Source: Rhea pennata
Lineage: Eukaryota; Chordata; Aves; Rheiformes; Rheidae
Direction: 5' to 3'
Assembly (NCBI RefSeq): GCF_028389875.1
Contig: NC_084682.1
Span: 9,496,001 to 9,560,000, forward strand
Length of the DNA: 64,000 nt
The notes beneath the pieces are model-generated. The model saw nothing but the letters and a program-made list of their open reading frames with translations. It had not been told where the DNA came from and did no database searches. The position numbers and the translations under genes were made by a program. Shown piece by piece: positions 36,401-48,547 of this stretch (its first letter is position 1; each line of letters begins with the position of its first letter).

Positions 36401-39317
36401 AGATGGAAGGAGAAACTTCCTGCTAGGAACCAGCCCAAGGAAGGTGAGAGCGCAGCCCAGGGGTCTTGTGGCATGGCGTTTGCAAACAGCGTTTGAGAGC
36501 CCTCAGGTGCTAGGGCAAGCATGGAGGAAAGAGTGAGCTTCAGGTCCCTGAACACCATGCATGGCCCGTGCATGACTTCTAAGAGCAATGTTAACCGTAA
36601 GTCTGGAGGATGACTTCTAATGCAGAGGGATGGGTTCCCTCAAGGGTCAAAGCATGCAACTGCTGCCATTTATCGTTGCTGAAGGCTGCTGTAGTCCCAG
36701 CTTAGCCCTCTGCAGGATCTCACAAAGGAATCAAGGAGCTTGGTGGCCAACCTGCCCTTCAACTGGCCTCATGGGCATACAGGCAGAAATCACCCACAGC
36801 ACTCTACTGCTCACGGGGAACCATTGGCTCTCCACTTGCAAGGGCTTTCTAGCCATCAGGTGCATCCACATGACACAAGGGGTATCTACAGGAGGTAGCC
36901 AGATAAATGAAAAAGCAGAAATAAATTCAGGCTTCTGCTATTTAAAGGCAGTGGTATGGAAGGCATTTCCCTGCCTGGTTGTTGGCAGCCTAGACCGCAG
37001 AAAGCAAGTGCAAAAAAATCAGGTGTCCATCTCAAAACACTGGCAAGATGGAAGCAAAACCCAGCATTTTTGTGGAAAACTAACAGTTTGCTTAACCCTG
37101 AAAGGAATTCCTCACCTAAGGTCATGAGACTCAGCCGTATCCCCTTCTCCACTGCCAGCCATGCCTGCTCACTGCAGGAGGAGTGCTTGACTTCTGCAGT
37201 GTGGTGAAGCATGGGGAAGGGAACGACCGGACCAACGGCCCCTTACATAAACCCACCTCCTTTTCCCTCCTTCCTCAAGGCCTATCTGGCCATAACATCT
37301 AAAAAAATTAAAACCACCCTTCGTGCACTGGCTTGGCAAATACATGCTTGCAGCTGGTGGCCAAGGGGCAGCTGGTATTCATGCATGTAATTATTAAATG
37401 GCAAAAGAACAAACTGCATACCTGTGCATCAACACCTGCGTCACTGTGCCCTTCCTTCACTTTTTTTGTATAATACTCATTTTCTTAAACAAGATGATCT
37501 ATAGTTACTGAGTGACTAGGCTGAGTGGCACTTCATAATAATTGATCCCTGCTTTGTTTGGCTATGGGCACAAAATTTACACTCAGGTGTATGGGTAAAC
37601 CTACGTTTTTAAACATTTCCTTTTCCTGACTTTGCCTTTTGTTCGATGCTTGTTTCTGCAGACTGCAAACATCCTCAGTTTTTGTATGGCATTGAGTCCA
37701 CCGTAGCCTTGATCCTGACTGATACTGAAGTGTGAAAGCTAAACAACAATATTCTCCGCGCGCCAATCACGGCAATGCTTAATGCAGCTTTTATATAAGC
37801 TATTTTCCTTTGAAATGCTGAAATGTGGAACTTGGGACTACACACAATATTATTTTTGCTACTGAAAACAAATTGTATTTTAACTTTCTGTTCTGCAAAA
37901 GGCAAGACAGAAATTATGATGTCTAGAGACATGAAAACAGAATTATAAAGCTCAAATTCAGCAAAGCTCTTCTGCATTGCTCCTGGCAACTTCTCAAATC
38001 CTTGGTTGAACTGGGACAGACTCAGGCATACGCTAAGATGGTTTATTATCCTACAAAAAGATAAATATTCACCAAAATGGTGCAGGTACGTACTAGGCAG
38101 ATTCCTCACCCCCATGTAACATGGAGACCAATTTCCCGGAAAGCTGAGCCCATCATGGTCCTTACCCAATTTTGGTTTGACAAATCCATTCGTTATCCCA
38201 AGGTCATCTGCAGCCACCGTCTCCCCGTTCACTACTCTAAGGATGGTGAACTCAGCAGCCAGTGTATGCATCACGAAGGGCAGGTCTCGCTCACGTACCT
38301 GAAAATGACAATGGGATTTGTTCATGATGATGCACGTCAGATATGAGAATTCGCTACAGTGTAGGTTAGGTACCCTTAGGGTACAGAAAAGTAGACGTAT
38401 CACTTATCCTTGAGCCAGAAGTGCATAAGGATAATTATCATCTTGATGTGTGTTTGGAGAAGCATATTTAGTGATGTTACTGCAAATATCAGTAGGATTA
38501 AGCACCATAGCACTTTCAGATCTGTGGAAAGACTCCAGTGGACTTGCATAAGCTTGAATCAGCTTGCAGATACTAAGATGAATGTTTCACTTCTTCTCTT
38601 CCAGCATCCCATCAATAACAGCACTGCCTGTTCCTAAGCCTCGCTTCCTAAGGAAATAAAGCTTGTGCTCTATGTATACACGCGCACACGTATGAGACAG
38701 AGAGACAGCCAGAATGCGCGTCCCCAGAACAACTTTGGAGGCTCTTGGTCATCATCAACCAATCTGACAGCAGATACTACTTTCCTACAGCTCTTAGAAA
38801 ACTAATGTCTGAATGAAGGTGAGAAATCCCACCAGTGCCTCCAGTAAGGGAGAGATTGCAGTGTGGGCTCGATGCTTTAATTAGATACCAGATAACCCAC
38901 CGAACAGTGGCACAACAAACACTTCTTCCCATCTGAAAAGCTTCTGAGATGTCAGAGAACCTAACTGCAAGAGGTAGAGCTCTGGGGAAAGCAGACTTTG
39001 GTATTTCTGATGCTCCTCAAACAACTTGTTCCCTGAAGAGTCACTAAAACTCTGCCCATTTGAACTTTCATCTGGTGGAGCATGCAGCATTGCAAGCTGC
39101 CTGGTCCTCTCATGTCCGCTTACCAGAATGAAGTCCGTCTGATAGGTGGAGAGCATGAACACTGAGATGTTTTGGTCAGCTAGTGGTGCTATTACTGACT
39201 TGGCAATTTTGGTCACACCAATGGGCTGGGAGCTGGAGAAGCCACCTCCACCGGACACCACGTTGAGGGCAAGCCACGTAGCATCTGCCACACTCAAGTG
39301 TTCTGAGGAAGGGAGCT
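27353..39317 (-). CDS. CASTOR2: CASTOR2, ACT-domain GATOR2-binding protein (exons 3 to last)
   Basis: Seven minus-strand exons join in frame to 268 residues ending in a stop. Every boundary is GT-AG and phase-consistent. The protein runs from ELPSSEHLSVADATW through STYQTDFILV, FVMHTLAAEFTILRVVNGET, HPLSSPSNMFCVTSLDPDT, GYISLVMDVQTQQRF and DECGIVAQ to STFKFDHAL and a short tail ending SQAEKH. These are signature stretches of the CASTOR family. The lysine in STFKFDHAL and the SQAEKH tail point to CASTOR2 rather than CASTOR1, as does RCC1L next door. CASTOR2 is about 329 residues, so about 61 N-terminal residues (two exons) are missing here. Known role: cytosolic, forms homo- or heterodimers with CASTOR1 through ACT domains and binds GATOR2, restraining mTORC1; CASTOR1 is the arginine sensor. 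By remembered alignment, the arginine-pocket residues of CASTOR1 (Ser111, Glu277, Asp304) have counterparts here in NISVF, DECG and KFDHAL. Confidence 0.92.
27419..32243 (-). other. CASTOR2: CASTOR2 last intron
   Basis: A 4.8 kb intron, the largest within the recognised part of the gene. It contains a pyrimidine-rich tract near 27716-27765, ATT triplet runs near 29298-29311 and 31030-31050, and no further recognisable exon. Open frames up to 221 codons (29450-30115, minus) resemble nothing known. Confidence 0.75.
32244..32338 (-). CDS. CASTOR2: CASTOR2 coding exon 8
   Basis: 95 bp: two bases completing an Asp codon plus 31 codons. The acceptor is CTTCTAG and the donor GCGTTG before GTGAGT. 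It encodes ECGIVAQISEPLAAADIPAY and YISTFKFDHAL, the C-terminal ACT segment that in CASTOR1 supplies ligand-pocket acidic residues. Confidence 0.93.
33972..34054 (-). CDS. CASTOR2: CASTOR2 coding exon 7
   Basis: 83 bp: one base completing an Arg codon, 27 codons, and one base. The acceptor is CTTCTGCAG and the donor TTCG before GTAGGT. A second possible donor (GTAACA) lies four bases further on but breaks the phase. It encodes FPNNLLFTSASGELWKM and VRIGGQPLGF. Confidence 0.92.
34490..34650 (+). mobile_element. MIR-like tRNA-derived SINE relic
   Basis: It contains GTGACTTGCCCAAGGTCA followed by GGGAATCAG, then CCACTGCTCTAACC. These fall in the order and spacing of the MIR core and 3' part (AAGTAACTTGCCCAAGGTCA, GGGATTCGAACCC, GTGCTCTAACCACT). 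It is diverged and lies inside a CASTOR2 intron. Confidence 0.7.
35411..35521 (-). CDS. CASTOR2: CASTOR2 coding exon 6
   Basis: 111 bp: one base completing a Gly codon, 36 codons, and two bases. The acceptor is CTCTTCAG and the donor CAGAG before GTGAGC. It encodes VKDSVVGNEDSGHIRFFSFS and LIEGYISLVMDVQTQQ. Confidence 0.93.
36135..36258 (-). CDS. CASTOR2: CASTOR2 coding exon 5
   Basis: 124 bp: two bases completing a Val codon, 40 codons, and two bases. The acceptor is CTCTTGCAG and the donor AATGG before GTACGT. It encodes QRPVIHPLSSPSNMFCVTSL, then DPDTLPTVATLL and MDVMFYSN. Confidence 0.93.
38166..38298 (-). CDS. CASTOR2: CASTOR2 coding exon 4
   Basis: 133 bp: 44 codons plus one base. The acceptor is CATTTTCAG and the donor TTGG before GTAAGG. 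It encodes VRERDLPFVMHTLAAEFTIL and the linker GETVAADDLGITNGFVKPKL. Confidence 0.93.
39124..39317 (-). CDS. CASTOR2: CASTOR2 coding exon 3
   Basis: 194 bp: two bases completing a Glu codon, then 64 codons. The acceptor is TTTGCAG and the donor ATTCTG before GTAAGC. It encodes LPSSEHLSVADATWLALNVV, a glycine-rich SGGGGFSS loop, and NISVFMLSTYQTDFIL of the ACT fold. An AG acceptor two bases further in is possible but would change the codon split. Confidence 0.93.
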
Positions 39318-41944
39318 CTGCAAAGAGACAGAGAGAAAGGACAGAAGCTTGTTTTAGAGCCAAAGAGAGCTGGGTCCACTGTCTGGTCTGTATATGGTTT
39401 GCACGGACCTCAGTGCAAGGAACGAAATGAGCCCATTTATCTAGCCCACCTCCCTGGCTTTCCACACTGCTTCAAAGCTTGGTACCATGTTCCTTTTAAG
39501 ATGTGCCCATTGCATCAACTTCCATTGCAGGAGTGACAGAAATTTTCAAGGATGATGCAAGGAATTACAAAAGCCTCTGCCATTTGCTAAGTTGCTAGTG
39601 ACCAGCACTGTCAACAACTCCCCATGGAGGTAATCCTAGGACTTCGACTAACTTGAATCTCTCTCCTCCTCCACCTGATTTCTCAAACTACCTTACTCAG
39701 ACTTTTCTATTCTCCTTTGTTTTACTTAGTCTTTTTGCTCTTGATTTAAATTTTGTTCTCTTGGACTGGAAACGTGGGATGACAGAGCAGTCTGGGCACT
39801 GGCCCAAGACTTGGGAGATGCAGAGCAGATATCCTGCTTTACCAACAGCTTTCTGCACATCTACAGGCAGCTGCCCCCATCTTTAATGCAGCCGATAAAA
39901 GCCCCATGGCTCTGCAAGGGATGGACACACACACTAGAGACTGCAAGGTGATCAAACAGGAAGGTAATGGAAATCTTAAAAACAACCCAGTTCCATTATG
40001 TTTGCTTCTCATCTCTTGCTTTTAAATACTTCAAAAACTACAGTTAAAACATTTAATAAAAATTGGTAACCATTTAAAAGAAATCTTAAAGTATTACCAG
40101 CCCATAAAACCAGACACAGACTCTGGAACGACGGCCTAAACCTTGTTATGATTGTCTGGACTTTGGATTTTGGTTTGGCAAATTACAGTTCAGACCTGGC
40201 TCTCGCAAATGCAGAATCCCACTTAGATCTACTTGGCTTAAGGAAGTCAACCTCAGATGCAGAGCCAGCCACCCCAGCCACCACAGATGTGCCCATGGAG
40301 ATCAGAGCTATGCCAAACACACTGTGCAGAACTTCCAAGGGTATCGACACTTTCTAAAAACTCAATTCCCTTTTCTAGGAGGGTGAATCTGGCTTGTCGA
40401 AACCTCATCCAGCTCTCACGTCATCAGTCTGAATGGTATTATTATTTTACCCAGTTTCTGACTCTACCGACCTACTCCTGGCTCCTCCATCATCTTCCTC
40501 TGTACGGCCTTCAGGAGCTCCAGACACCACGTAATGAATTCATAACCTTGCTCCCCCAAAACCCCCGAGCACAGCTGCTATGAGACAATGACTGTGCTGA
40601 AAATCCTAAATGAACGGAGCACCAAATGTTGTTCGTTTTGCCCTCCTCAAAAACCTCATTTGTGTGTGGCATGAAAATAACCTTGAGCAAACACAGGGTG
40701 AACAGTTGGGACACGGAGGGTTTGGCTTTTGCATTCTGCTGTTTAGCTTCGTAGGCCAATGTTTCTCTTTCACTGAATAATCAGAGCTTGCAGGGAACAA
40801 AAACTGGACACTGGGGAGAGGGGGGTAAGTTTGGGCATTCACCAGCAGTGTGGTACCTCAGGGGGACCAGTGCAAGTTGCTGGCAGAAAATCCTTGTAGC
40901 AAAACGTCATTTACTGATCAGGTGGCCTTCTGCACCAGAAAAGCAGCCCCGAAACAAGGCTTGCTCCATCAACTGGCATGGACAAGCTACGGCTCAAAAC
41001 AACTTGTGCTGATCTAGTGAGGAGCTGATGTCTTTTTTCCTCTATTCCCACCTCTGCTCCCTGCCTGTGAAATAAGGAAAAATTAAAATAGGACGTGTTC
41101 CTTCTTTGGCCATACATTTGCCCCCTGGCAACCTGGAGCAGCAAGCCCAGGCCGGGCCGCCTGCACGGCAGCAACATTTGCAGTTCCCGCACCCCCTGGC
41201 CATGAAAACAGCCAGGCTCCAAAACCGCGGAAAGCTCGAGCGACCCCTCGCCTCGCTGCAACCGTTAAGGGCTCGGCCCCGGGACCGGCAGGGAACGCGC
41301 GGCTGAGCTGCCGCTCCAGAAGCGGAGCAGACTACGGCCCTGCTCTCCACGGGCGACGCGGGCCCGGCTGCAGTTCATTAAACACCAGTAAGCTCTCTTG
41401 GGTCAGGGATGCGGCGGAAGAAGCGACGTTTCCCAGGGGCTGGATGCACCAGCCTGTCTCGCTCTGCCGGCAGCGGCGCCGCCCCACCAGGCCCTCGACG
41501 ACCTCTTCTGCACGGGGCAGAAAGGCTGATTTGCCCCTTACGTCTGTTAATTGCTGGGAAGCGTCGCTCGCGTTGCTTTAAATGGGTTTAACAAGCCCTA
41601 TGAAGTGTGACAAGGGCCATTTTGTTTGCTTAAGTAACCTGCTTCTCATAATTTAATTGATATTACGAAAAATGTCTAGCAAATGCCAGAGATGCCACTT
41701 CTGGACGCTGTTTCCACTAGGAAGCCGGATTGAAGAGCAAAGCCCGAATTTTAGAGAAACAAATGCAGATTAGAGGCTCCACAAATTCATTTACCTAGCA
41801 CCAAACAAGCCACAGGGGAAGACGCTTTGCCCAGGAAGCTGCTAAACGTAAGCATGAGGAGCTCCAAAAACACCAGGCGTAACATTAATGCAGACAAAAA
41901 GGTAATAAATAAGCAGCAAAATAAGGAAGCACCCGTGTTTTGGT

Positions 41945-42005
41945 GCCAACGTGGTAGAATGCGAAACACTAGGAGAAAGCCCGACCACTAAAGAGTGCTG
42001 TAAAA
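41945..42005. repeat. 61-bp direct repeat, copy 1
   Basis: Starts GCCAACGTGGTAGAATGCG and ends GAGTGCTGTAAAA. It differs from copy 2 at one base (ACTAGGAG versus ACTAAGAG). The flanks are unrelated to those of copy 2. Confidence 0.9.
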
Positions 42006-43277
42006 GCCTACCCATGGAGACTGGACAGCCGTCACCCTCCAACCATGGGGCGAGGGACGGGGAACACAGATGCGGGACACAGAAGCGAGCACGTGCTTCC
42101 CAGGGGCCCCGAGCATCCTGCGCACGTGGCCCCAAGGGGCTCCCTGTCCTCAGCCGCAGGGCCGAGGCTCCAGCAGGCTCTCCAGACCCTCGTGCAGCTG
42201 CTTTAGCAGACTATGGGTCACCCCCCTCATCCTGGGGGACACCTCATCCTGGCTGAGGATGACCTATAAGAAGTCAGAGACTCGGGCTCTGTTTGCTCTA
42301 ATTGAGCTCTTTGTTTTTAATCTGTTTTGATCTGGGGTGATTTTTTTTTTCTGCATAATACTGCAGCAGAGGCACCAGCTCAGCTGCCCGTATGCTCCAC
42401 AGCCATAACTTGCTGCCCAGAATCATGACCACCTCTGGCAAGCACAGAGGGGCCACAGACTCCTGCCATCACTTCACCCACGTTAGCTGCCGTCAAAACC
42501 CACAAAGATCGCAAGATGCAACCATCCCTGTCTTGAGAGCACCACGTCCGTCTCACGCATGATTTTGCTTGACACAGAAGTTTCCCTCATGCAAAATCCC
42601 CCGCGGTACATGAAACCTGTGGTGTCCCCAAGCAGACAGACAGACGTCGTACAGGACATGGCTCCTCCAAGGTGGATGTTAAAGAGATGCCAAGCACTGG
42701 TCAACCTAAACCTGACAAACGCGTGTCGAATCAGGTTGAGAGGCATGAGTTAAACTGCTTATTTGCATCATGGGTGAATTGAAAGGCCCAAGGTTCGTCC
42801 TGAGCCTCATTGGCCCACTTGGCACGTGTGGTCAAAGCAGACCTGCCTCCACGGCAAACGACAACCTGGGACAAGGGGTGGAGAGTATCACGTTGGCCAT
42901 AATTGGCTCCTAAGCTCAAATAATTGATCCCAGTTCCAGCTAGGACAAAAATATTGGCTGAGGCCCAACTATAGATTGAACTTGTGCCTCTGGAGCGCTA
43001 TGAAACTCTGCAAGCCCTGCAAGCCAAGGCTCTACATGGCACTTTTACAAAACCTGTTTTTTACAAAACACCAGCCAGATGATGATGCTTCCACCACAAC
43101 GGCTCCATCAGCAGCTCAGGGGACCAAGCAGGGAAGGAATGTCCCCTGGCTCCCAGTCCAGATCTGTAAGTTGGCTCTGCAATTCCCCTGCGTGACAATG
43201 GGAAAATATCAGTATTTTGTTTCTTTATTTCCCATATTTTGGAGGCAGACACACTGAAGGTCTGCCAGCCTCGTGCA

Positions 43278-43338
43278 GCCAACGTGGTAGAATGCGAAAC
43301 ACTAAGAGAAAGCCCGACCACTAAAGAGTGCTGTAAAA
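43278..43338. repeat. 61-bp direct repeat, copy 2
   Basis: 60 of 61 bases are identical to copy 1, in the same orientation, 1,333 bp away. The intervening sequence does not resemble an element I know. Confidence 0.9.
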
Positions 43339-45049
43339 CACCTGAAAAACTACATGAAAGCAGAACTTTTTTTTCCTCTCTGCACCTAATGTAAACGGGT
43401 TTAGACTTCTTCTAAAAGGGCTACAGCCAAGGGTCCACAACAGCAACTGGAGAATGAACAGTTCCATGGTGCCAACGCACATCATCTGCCCACGCAGAAT
43501 CCGATCAGTGCTGTGTTAAGGACTACCAAACGGGGAACGATCCCCTTCCTCCAAAGGGGTACACTGAGCTGTTTTACATGCAGCTAGTTTCCACTTAACC
43601 GCAATCAGCTACCCACCCAAGGCCACCTATTACCTTTCAGGTGAAAATGTAGATTTATGATAGATTTATTGTGGAGCTTGGAGGGAAATAAAGGTGGTGA
43701 GCATGTTTGGTTCTTTGTTGTGGTACATTGGCTCTTCTCATAAGCACTTATTTTCACTCAGTATAGAAATTTTTGCATTACAGCAGAGTACTTTGTGTGA
43801 TGTGTTATTCATTGATTTATGTTGGCTCTGGTACTCAGAATGAACCAATTGCTCATTCAGTTTATCATTACAGGGTTTATGTTTGCAGCCACTGCTAACT
43901 CTGAATGTTAAAGAATAATGAAGTTAAAAAACGCTGTGTTTTTTATTAGCCTTCTGGCTTTAGATCCCTTGCACTGTACTTATTTCACCTTTTATAGCCT
44001 CCTCCTGCAAAAGTGACAGCTAGAATCTGACTTGTATTAAAACGACAGGCAGAATGCTCCTGCAATAGCAGGAATGGCCAGGCATTAAAAATAAAAGCTC
44101 TGCAAAGTGGAAAATTTTGCAAAAATGGCAACCTCTGCAGAGGCGTGTGGGTGCCACAGCTCGGCACGACCGAGAGGCGCGCAGCGGCCGCTGGTGCGCG
44201 GGGAGCCGGCCTGCCCCTGGCAGCGCTCCCGTGCCGCTCTCCGACACGTCCTGCCGAGCCGGCGGGCACCCCAGGCCTCTCCGCAGAAAACCTTCGAGGA
44301 ACGTCGTATTTCCGAGGAGGAAAAGCCTGACGGAAACTAGCCACGCACGCTTGTAAGCACGGGGCGAGAGTGGGAGGACAGCCACGTAAACCTCCCTCCT
44401 TTTGAGAAATCAGGCTAAGAAAACACCGCTTTGACGCCAGGCCGTGGAACATTTGTTTTTTTTCACTACCGGAAAGCAATGCAAAAAAGCAACGCCGCTG
44501 TCGCAGCCTGCGGCAACTGCAAATTGCTTTTGCAATTTTTACCCTGTTAAGGCTCGACTCGGAGGCGATCCCCGTTTCAGCTGCCCGTGGGTTCAGCCCG
44601 CATCGTGCGGCACGGCGCCTCGGCACGCCGGCATGCAGTGGCACTGCAGGGTGCCACGCGCCCGGCCCACGGGGCAGCGGGTTTCTCCATGCCAGCCACG
44701 AGCTTTTTCTCATTTTTCATCATTTCCTTGTCCTGCTTTTGGCACTCCCAAAATGTGCTCCTGATGGGACGCCCGGGCATCCCTGTAGGGCTGCATCTGC
44801 AGCTGGGAAACTCGGCCACCGCCAGCCGCGTGCCTCCGTGCTTCTGCCACGTCCTGTTTTGCACGCAGACCCGAGGGGTTTTTATTCTAAACCCCCTCAG
44901 CAAGGAAGCTGTGAAAGCTGTCATCTCATTTTTCTATTTAGGTATTATCCCACTCACGAAACTGTCAAAAGAACATTGTTGGGTTCGTACAAACTCAACC
45001 GCTCTGCAGCGAAAAAATGACAGCCTGACATTTTATATATTTAACCTCA

Positions 45050-45125
45050 GCATTTAGGTGCCTCAGTTTCCGAGCTCTAAAATGGGCACAAAATCCTCCT
45101 TCCTCTCTATAAATCTTGCTCTCAA
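45050..45125 (-). mobile_element. MIR-like SINE relic, reverse orientation
   Basis: GTGCCTCAGTTTCC, followed by CTCTAAAATGGG and then CCTCCTTCCTC. This parallels the reverse complement of the MIR middle (GTGCCTCAGTTTCCCC, CTGTAAAATGGG, CTACCTC). Short and diverged. Confidence 0.55.
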
Positions 45126-48100
45126 AAACCACCTGACCTGTTTAGCTGAGATTTATACCCGTTTCACAATATAAAATGCAAAAAGAAAAAAAAATCAGCA
45201 TAAGGCAGAAAAGAAGCATGCAAAATTTCTGCCCAAAGAGGGAGTCTAGCAAAGGTTTAAGCACCGGAAAACAGGGTGAGAACAGCAATTGCTGCGGCTT
45301 CCCGGAGCGCTTTCCTGGGGGACGGGCGTTACGAGTGGCCCAGCGGGACGCGGTCGGAGCCACCGCTGCGCCAGGGACTTTCAGGCAGGACTGGCAGGCA
45401 GAGGCCTTGCATTTGCCACCGTATCGAGGCTGTAAGGGAAAGACAGATGGGCAAAAAGAAAAATAAGGAAAGGAGCAAGCAGGAAAGCAGTCTTTAAGAA
45501 AAAACAAGCACCTGGAGCAAGGTCTCCTTCCCTGGCTCCTGGCCGTAGGGCCCACAGCGATCTCGACCCATTTCTCATGGGAGAGTCATCTCACCCTGGT
45601 CCTCGCATGCTGTTGCAGATTTTATTAACTATGGGTCTACATGAAAACGCGCGAATGTACCCAGTGTATTTTTCTCCTGTTTTATTGACAGTTCCTTTCG
45701 GACTACACCTTGCGCAATGACCAGTTTGGATTTCACACCGTTCACGCGAACAGTCCAAATTACACACGCAGGGAATTACCCACGGTGACCCCAGTTACTG
45801 CGGCCGTCTGGCGGAAACCGCTGTTCCTGGTCACGAGCAAGGGAACATATCACAGCCCGTGCCCATCCCTGCAGGGAAATCACGAACGCGTTAATCCCAC
45901 CTTTATTTCATAAAAATTGGGAGACTCAAAAAGCTGCTTCAAAGAGCAGCCAGGTCACCGGCGGCATTTCTTCAGACCACGGCGTCCAAGAAAGAGCCCC
46001 CAACTAGAAACACTGAGTGACTGAAGAGCACTTGCAGGGCCCGTGGGACCCGCTGGAGAGGGATCGTGTTGGCTCAGCGGGACTCACCGAAGCGTCACTG
46101 TGGCCCCATAAAAAATTTTTGCAGGACCTCACAAGCATGTTCGATTTTCAAAGTGGCTGCAACCTTTCCGTTGCCGATTTTTAAAAGAAAAATTTTTAAG
46201 TCCCTCCTCAGGTAAGGTAGTTAGAAGAGTCCCAGGTGCTATCATGCATAACGATAATTTCTGCCAGAGCTGCTGGCAGGTAGCTCTCTAGGAAGACTTT
46301 GCTTTTTCGGCAAAGCTGAAGGAGATGCTCATGGCTGTCTCAAAGGGGCACAGCCGGCATGGACGCCGAGGCAGGGGAAGGGCCAGCGCTGGTCCCTGCG
46401 GAGCAGCAGAAACGGCAGTGTATTTACACTAATTATACAGCTAGGGAAGGACGTGCTAATTAAAATTACTCTTTGGGCTCAGCACGTCCTCGCTGCGTTT
46501 GTACAGAGCAGAGATGACGCCATGTGGCTGACTGATTTATTTACACCTCCCGAATTCCCGGCTCATCCCGGCTCCTGCTTCCCAATTAAGGGCACAGCCA
46601 TGAATTTGGGCCAGTTCCAGCAGTCAAATACGGCTGGCACGCCGCTGGCATGGAGGAGCCAAACTAGGGACTTTCACCTACCGTGAGCGCTCAAGATGCC
46701 TCCGCTGCCTGGAAAACACAGCAGCAGACCCCAGCCCGGCACCGTTTCCTAATTTAATGGAAAAAACTGCCCAAGGGCTCTGCAGAGCCCTGGGTAACGG
46801 CCTGCAGGTGACGGAGTTGCAGCAGGTTATCGCCGGCGCTGCCTACAGCCAGGAGATCTCCAGCAGCGCCCAGCGCCGTTGTACCGCCGAGCACCTGGGT
46901 TCGGTGCTATCCAAATAGCTCTGAACGGTGAGCAAATATTGGCACGACTTCATGGAAGCTTCTTGGAGTAGGGAGTAATGATATTTAAGAGATGAATATG
47001 CTGCAGGTAGGAAGATTTTTGTATCTGGAAGTGTGTGCTGATAAGTTGCTGGGAGCCCACAAAATGCTGACTTTTATCAGTATTCAGACAAATAAATGAA
47101 ATGCATTCTTCCTTATTTCCACTTCTTATTTCTCTTTAAAATACAGGGGATTTAGATTATATGTCAACTATCTATTGAGACAGATGAAACTATTAGCTTA
47201 ATTCCTACAGCGTTGAAGTACTGCTCTTCCCTGGCACAACCAGTCCTTGAGACGAATTTTCTTTCTGCCTGCAGCGATAGCATCTTTCTTTCTTCCAGAC
47301 TTTATGTTTGCTCCTCTCTGAGCTATTTGCTGGCCTGAGGGTTGCCCACGTAGAGACCGACTGCATGCTGGAAGAGCAAGCGGACGGCCAGGTGCCCGTT
47401 CAGGTACCACGACACGCTGTGCCTTCCACAAAGCAGCTTGCCTTTATTTTTCTCCTGGTTTTCTCATGCTGTCTCGTTTTCCCGAAGCTGGCGGCGCCCA
47501 CACGGCTGTGGCACTCACGGAGCCATCCCCGGAAGCGCCTGTGCCACCACAGTGAGGGGTCTCCAGGCCTCCCTTCTGTGCCGAAGGCAGGGAAAACAGC
47601 TGCAGAAACCCAATCACTTGCTTTTTTCTCCCTCCATCAGGCTCCAAACTACAACCAAAATAAGGGTCTCCTTTGGGCTGCATCAGGAGTGTAGCTGGAT
47701 CCCCTTTGGCTAATGAAAGGCCAGGATATCCCAGGGGAAAGGACCTGTTTGCCATGCACGTTCCCTTTGCAGGAGAGAGGTCTTTAGGGAGGTGACGTAA
47801 GCTGTATTTGCTCTCAAGCCTTTAGATTTTCCTCCCGTTCTCAGCATCCCCGTTCTCAAGCTCCAGAGGAGGAGTCGAGTCACTGTGTCAAAATATCGGA
47901 GAGCTGAACCGTGGAGCTGTGAAGGTCCATGCCGTACCTCGCCCGAGCTGTGGGCAGAGGCCAGGAACAGGGCGTTGGGTACCTCTGTGTCCCCTGCTAA
48001 CCACTGCTAAGCCTCAGTGGTGCCACGGCGTACTGCAGCCCTACAAGCCGCTTCTCCAGGGATGGCTGGCACAAACCTACCATGACTCGTGTGGGCTCAC

Positions 48101-48547
48101 ACACGCCCCTCTGCCTTAGCTGCCTGGGTGCTTGGTGGCTCAAGGGCACCCTGTCCGGGTCATGTCTACGAGATGCTGCTTTCTTTCCACCTCCCCCTTT
48201 CCTACTTTATCTGCAAGCTTGTGGATAGGCAAAGGGGTATTTCAGTACTTTGGTTCAACTGGGGAAGTCCTGCCTTGGCCAGAAGGTGCTGAGTTATCCT
48301 GGAGCTGTTACAAACCTTTGCTGTTTCTGGAAAGCCAAGTAGGCAGGTACCAGGATTGCACACATGAACTCAGGAAGATCCTTTCCAAACAGCGGCATAA
48401 GTAACACTATCATTTTTATGGATGAAGTCCTTAAAGCTATAACTTATTGCCTGCAAGCAGCGTTCCTCCAAGAGGTGCGAGGCACTGGCCAAGGGCAAAC
48501 CTTCCCTCTCATCTAAGCAACACATCTGCCCCAGGGCAGGCACCTAC

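Larger units (their letters stand above)
32339..39123 (-). other. CASTOR2: CASTOR2 internal introns
   Basis: Introns 32339-33971, 34055-35410, 35522-36134, 36259-38165 and 38299-39123, all GT-AG. Apart from one MIR-like SINE relic (separate entry), no gene or repeat was recognised. Confidence 0.75.
39318..48547 (-). other. Upstream CASTOR2 intron or 5' region, part 1
   Basis: No recognised exon on either strand. Moderately CpG-rich patches occur at about 41.1-41.5 and 44.15-44.35 kb. An AT-rich, repeat-free block lies at 43.65-43.99 kb. A direct repeat pair and a MIR-like relic are listed separately. I searched the minus strand for the expected exon 2 (CKFFSLTETPEDY-type coding) and exon 1 (MELHILEH-type) and found neither. 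Confidence 0.6.

Noticed and set aside
37675..38403. 242-codon minus-strand frame
   Set aside because: Only the part at 38166-38298 is a real CASTOR2 exon. The rest is intron read through both splice sites.
38881..39465. 194-codon minus-strand frame
   Set aside because: It contains CASTOR2 exon 3 (39124-39317) extended into both flanking introns. The methionine start and the tail are not part of the gene.
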